Shown piece after piece: positions 54,958 through 56,094 of a stretch of 56,094 nt of DNA. The number at the start of each line of letters is the position of its first letter. Positions within the stretch are counted from its first letter, which is position 1. The position numbers and the translations under genes were made by a program. Source of the stretch: Thermoproteota archaeon (GTDB taxonomy: Archaea > Thermoproteota > Thermoprotei_A > Sulfolobales > Acidilobaceae); assembly GCA_030549835.1 (NCBI GenBank), contig JAUQQR010000004.1, positions 1 through 56,094 of the forward strand, given 5' to 3'. The notes under the pieces were generated by a model. It was given only the letters and a program-made list of their open reading frames with translations. It was not told the origin of the DNA and ran no database searches.

Positions 54958-56082
54958 ATGCCGGCTTATAATTCCTCCGGGGTCCCTATACTCAACCTTA
55001 TACTAGTGCTTGGGCTAGCAATGATAACAGCAGTATGGGCCTACTATGAGGCCCTGCTAGCCTCTAAGATAGCTTTAGGCTTATCTAGTGGAGTCTACGC
55101 TAGCCTCCTAGGCTTTATTGGTATAACTATAGCATACATATCTAAGCTCCCCCTCCTAAGGCTCATGTATAGGTTTGAGGTTAGAAAGAATAGCTTAATA
55201 ATAGCATCAATACTATTGCTACTAGCACTCACACCAAAATACCTAGCTGAGGACCACTATTCACTCACAATATCCTATCTAATCCTATCAGCTTCATATG
55301 GCTTAGCCTCAGCATCAATATTCATGTTTATAATTAATGACTTAAGCTATGAAGATTGGCGTAAGGCTCTAGCAATACTACCTATGGCATCAGCAGTTAT
55401 AGCCTCACTAACACTAGTATCCTGGGCACAGCTAAAAGCAGATATAGCTCCACCAGTAATCATAATTGGATCACTACTACTAGCATACGGGTACATTACC
55501 TCTGTAAGACCACTAATACCATCACTAACACTGAAAAGCCTAGAGATACTATCAGATATACTAGCCTTCAGAGGAGCAATCACAGCCTACAGGAACTGGC
55601 ACATTGAAGTAACTAAGATAGCTCTAATCCTAGGAGGGCTAGGAGCACTAAAAATACTAATACTATCAAAAGCAATAATAGAATATAGCATATACAGTAT
55701 AGTATCATACAATATAGGAGTAGCAATAGGGGCAATAATAGCATACAAGGAGAGTAAGCCAAGAATAACACAAATACTAGCAATAACAACAATAGCAATA
55801 CTACTACTCACAAATAACACACTAATAGCACTAGCACTAATAGGAGTAACAATAGCATACGGACAAATATCAACAATAGACTACATACTAGAGAATAGGC
55901 CAAGAGCAGTATACACAGCAATAGCAATAATAACAACAACTATAGGTATAGGAGCAGTAATAACAGGAATAGCATCACTAGCAAACACAGAGAAAGCAAC
56001 AATAATAACACTAGCAATAACAATAGCAACAATCACAACATCAATAATAATAGATAAAAAACAAAAAAGAAAATGGGAATAA
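54958..56082 (+). CDS. Multi-pass membrane protein, MFS-like, unknown function
   Basis: 374 aa with about ten helices (IPILNLILVLGLAMITAVWA, SLTISYLILSASYGLASASI, ITKI-type charged loops between). The first half resembles a truncated MFS half with loop LPLLRLMYRFEVRKNS, but there is no clear MFS signature; other membrane families are equally possible. The tail KKQKRKW is cytoplasmic. The coding strand is extremely A/C-rich at its 3' end: only 12 of the 60 bases in 55981-56040 are G or T. Nothing else is seen after it to 56094. Confidence 0.6.
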   Translation: MPAYNSSGVPILNLILVLGLAMITAVWAYYEALLASKIALGLSSGVYASLLGFIGITIAYISKLPLLRLMYRFEVRKNSLIIASILLLLALTPKYLAEDHYSLTISYLILSASYGLASASIFMFIINDLSYEDWRKALAILPMASAVIASLTLVSWAQLKADIAPPVIIIGSLLLAYGYITSVRPLIPSLTLKSLEILSDILAFRGAITAYRNWHIEVTKIALILGGLGALKILILSKAIIEYSIYSIVSYNIGVAIGAIIAYKESKPRITQILAITTIAILLLTNNTLIALALIGVTIAYGQISTIDYILENRPRAVYTAIAIITTTIGIGAVITGIASLANTEKATIITLAITIATITTSIIIDKKQKRKWE

Positions 56083-56094
56083 AACAGCTATCAC

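Overview
This window looks like chromosomal DNA of an AT-rich hyperthermophilic crenarchaeon (Thermoproteota, probably Desulfurococcales or a close relative). The evidence is a long archaeal-type SRP 7S RNA, C/D-box sRNA-like genes, archaeal TATA promoters close to start codons, many TTG/GTG starts, an Nre DNA-repair gene (broken), a tungsten aldehyde:ferredoxin oxidoreductase, crenarchaeal-type short glucan phosphorylase, and large N-glycosylation-rich surface proteins. The exact genus cannot be read from the sequence. No tRNA, CRISPR array, transposase or complete mobile element was seen.

Layout. 1-3.3 kb is a gene graveyard: pieces of a peptide ABC ATPase, an unrecognised + strand gene, a spore-photolyase-like radical SAM gene, nreA, a sugar-permease N terminus and a prolidase C terminus, all broken. 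3.4-7.9 kb is an intact 1474-aa surface protein. 8.0-12.1 kb is a decayed three-gene molybdopterin respiratory complex (catalytic subunit and NrfD anchor broken, Fe-S subunit still open). 12.1-12.7 kb holds two candidate C/D-box sRNAs. 12.7-18 kb carries an Nramp-like transporter, a glycogen synthase/phosphorylase pair and a NifX-like protein. 18-19.8 kb has a HhH-GPD glycosylase and a radical SAM protein. 19.9-29.5 kb is a tungsten region: AOR, a divergent SPASM radical SAM protein that is probably its maturase, an MDP-1-like phosphatase and, after a few unrelated genes, a tungstate/molybdate ABC transporter.

29.6-39.8 kb mixes housekeeping and envelope genes: MBL hydrolase, MFS transporter, a GlmS-like protein lacking its glutaminase cysteine, a phosphoesterase, secreted proteins, a membrane-tethered winged-helix protein and a one-domain EamA protein. 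39.85-40.18 kb is the SRP RNA. 40.5-47.1 kb is a leftward cluster (FtsX-type permease, its ATPase, a 58-aa coiled-coil protein, a 1037-aa surface protein), divergent from a type IV pilus-like motor (GspE-type ATPase plus TadC/FlaJ-like protein). 50.6-56.1 kb holds an acyl-CoA dehydrogenase, a Zn/Mn/Ni-type ABC uptake system with a NikR-like regulator around a promoter carrying four GTGCAC palindromes, and a final multi-pass membrane protein.

Themes: (i) reading-frame decay is confined to two blocks flanking an intact 4.4-kb gene, and several stop codons fall where tryptophan is expected; (ii) tungsten acquisition, use and maturation genes sit close together; (iii) many genes change from G/T-rich at the 5' end to A/C-rich at the 3' end of the coding strand, on either DNA strand.
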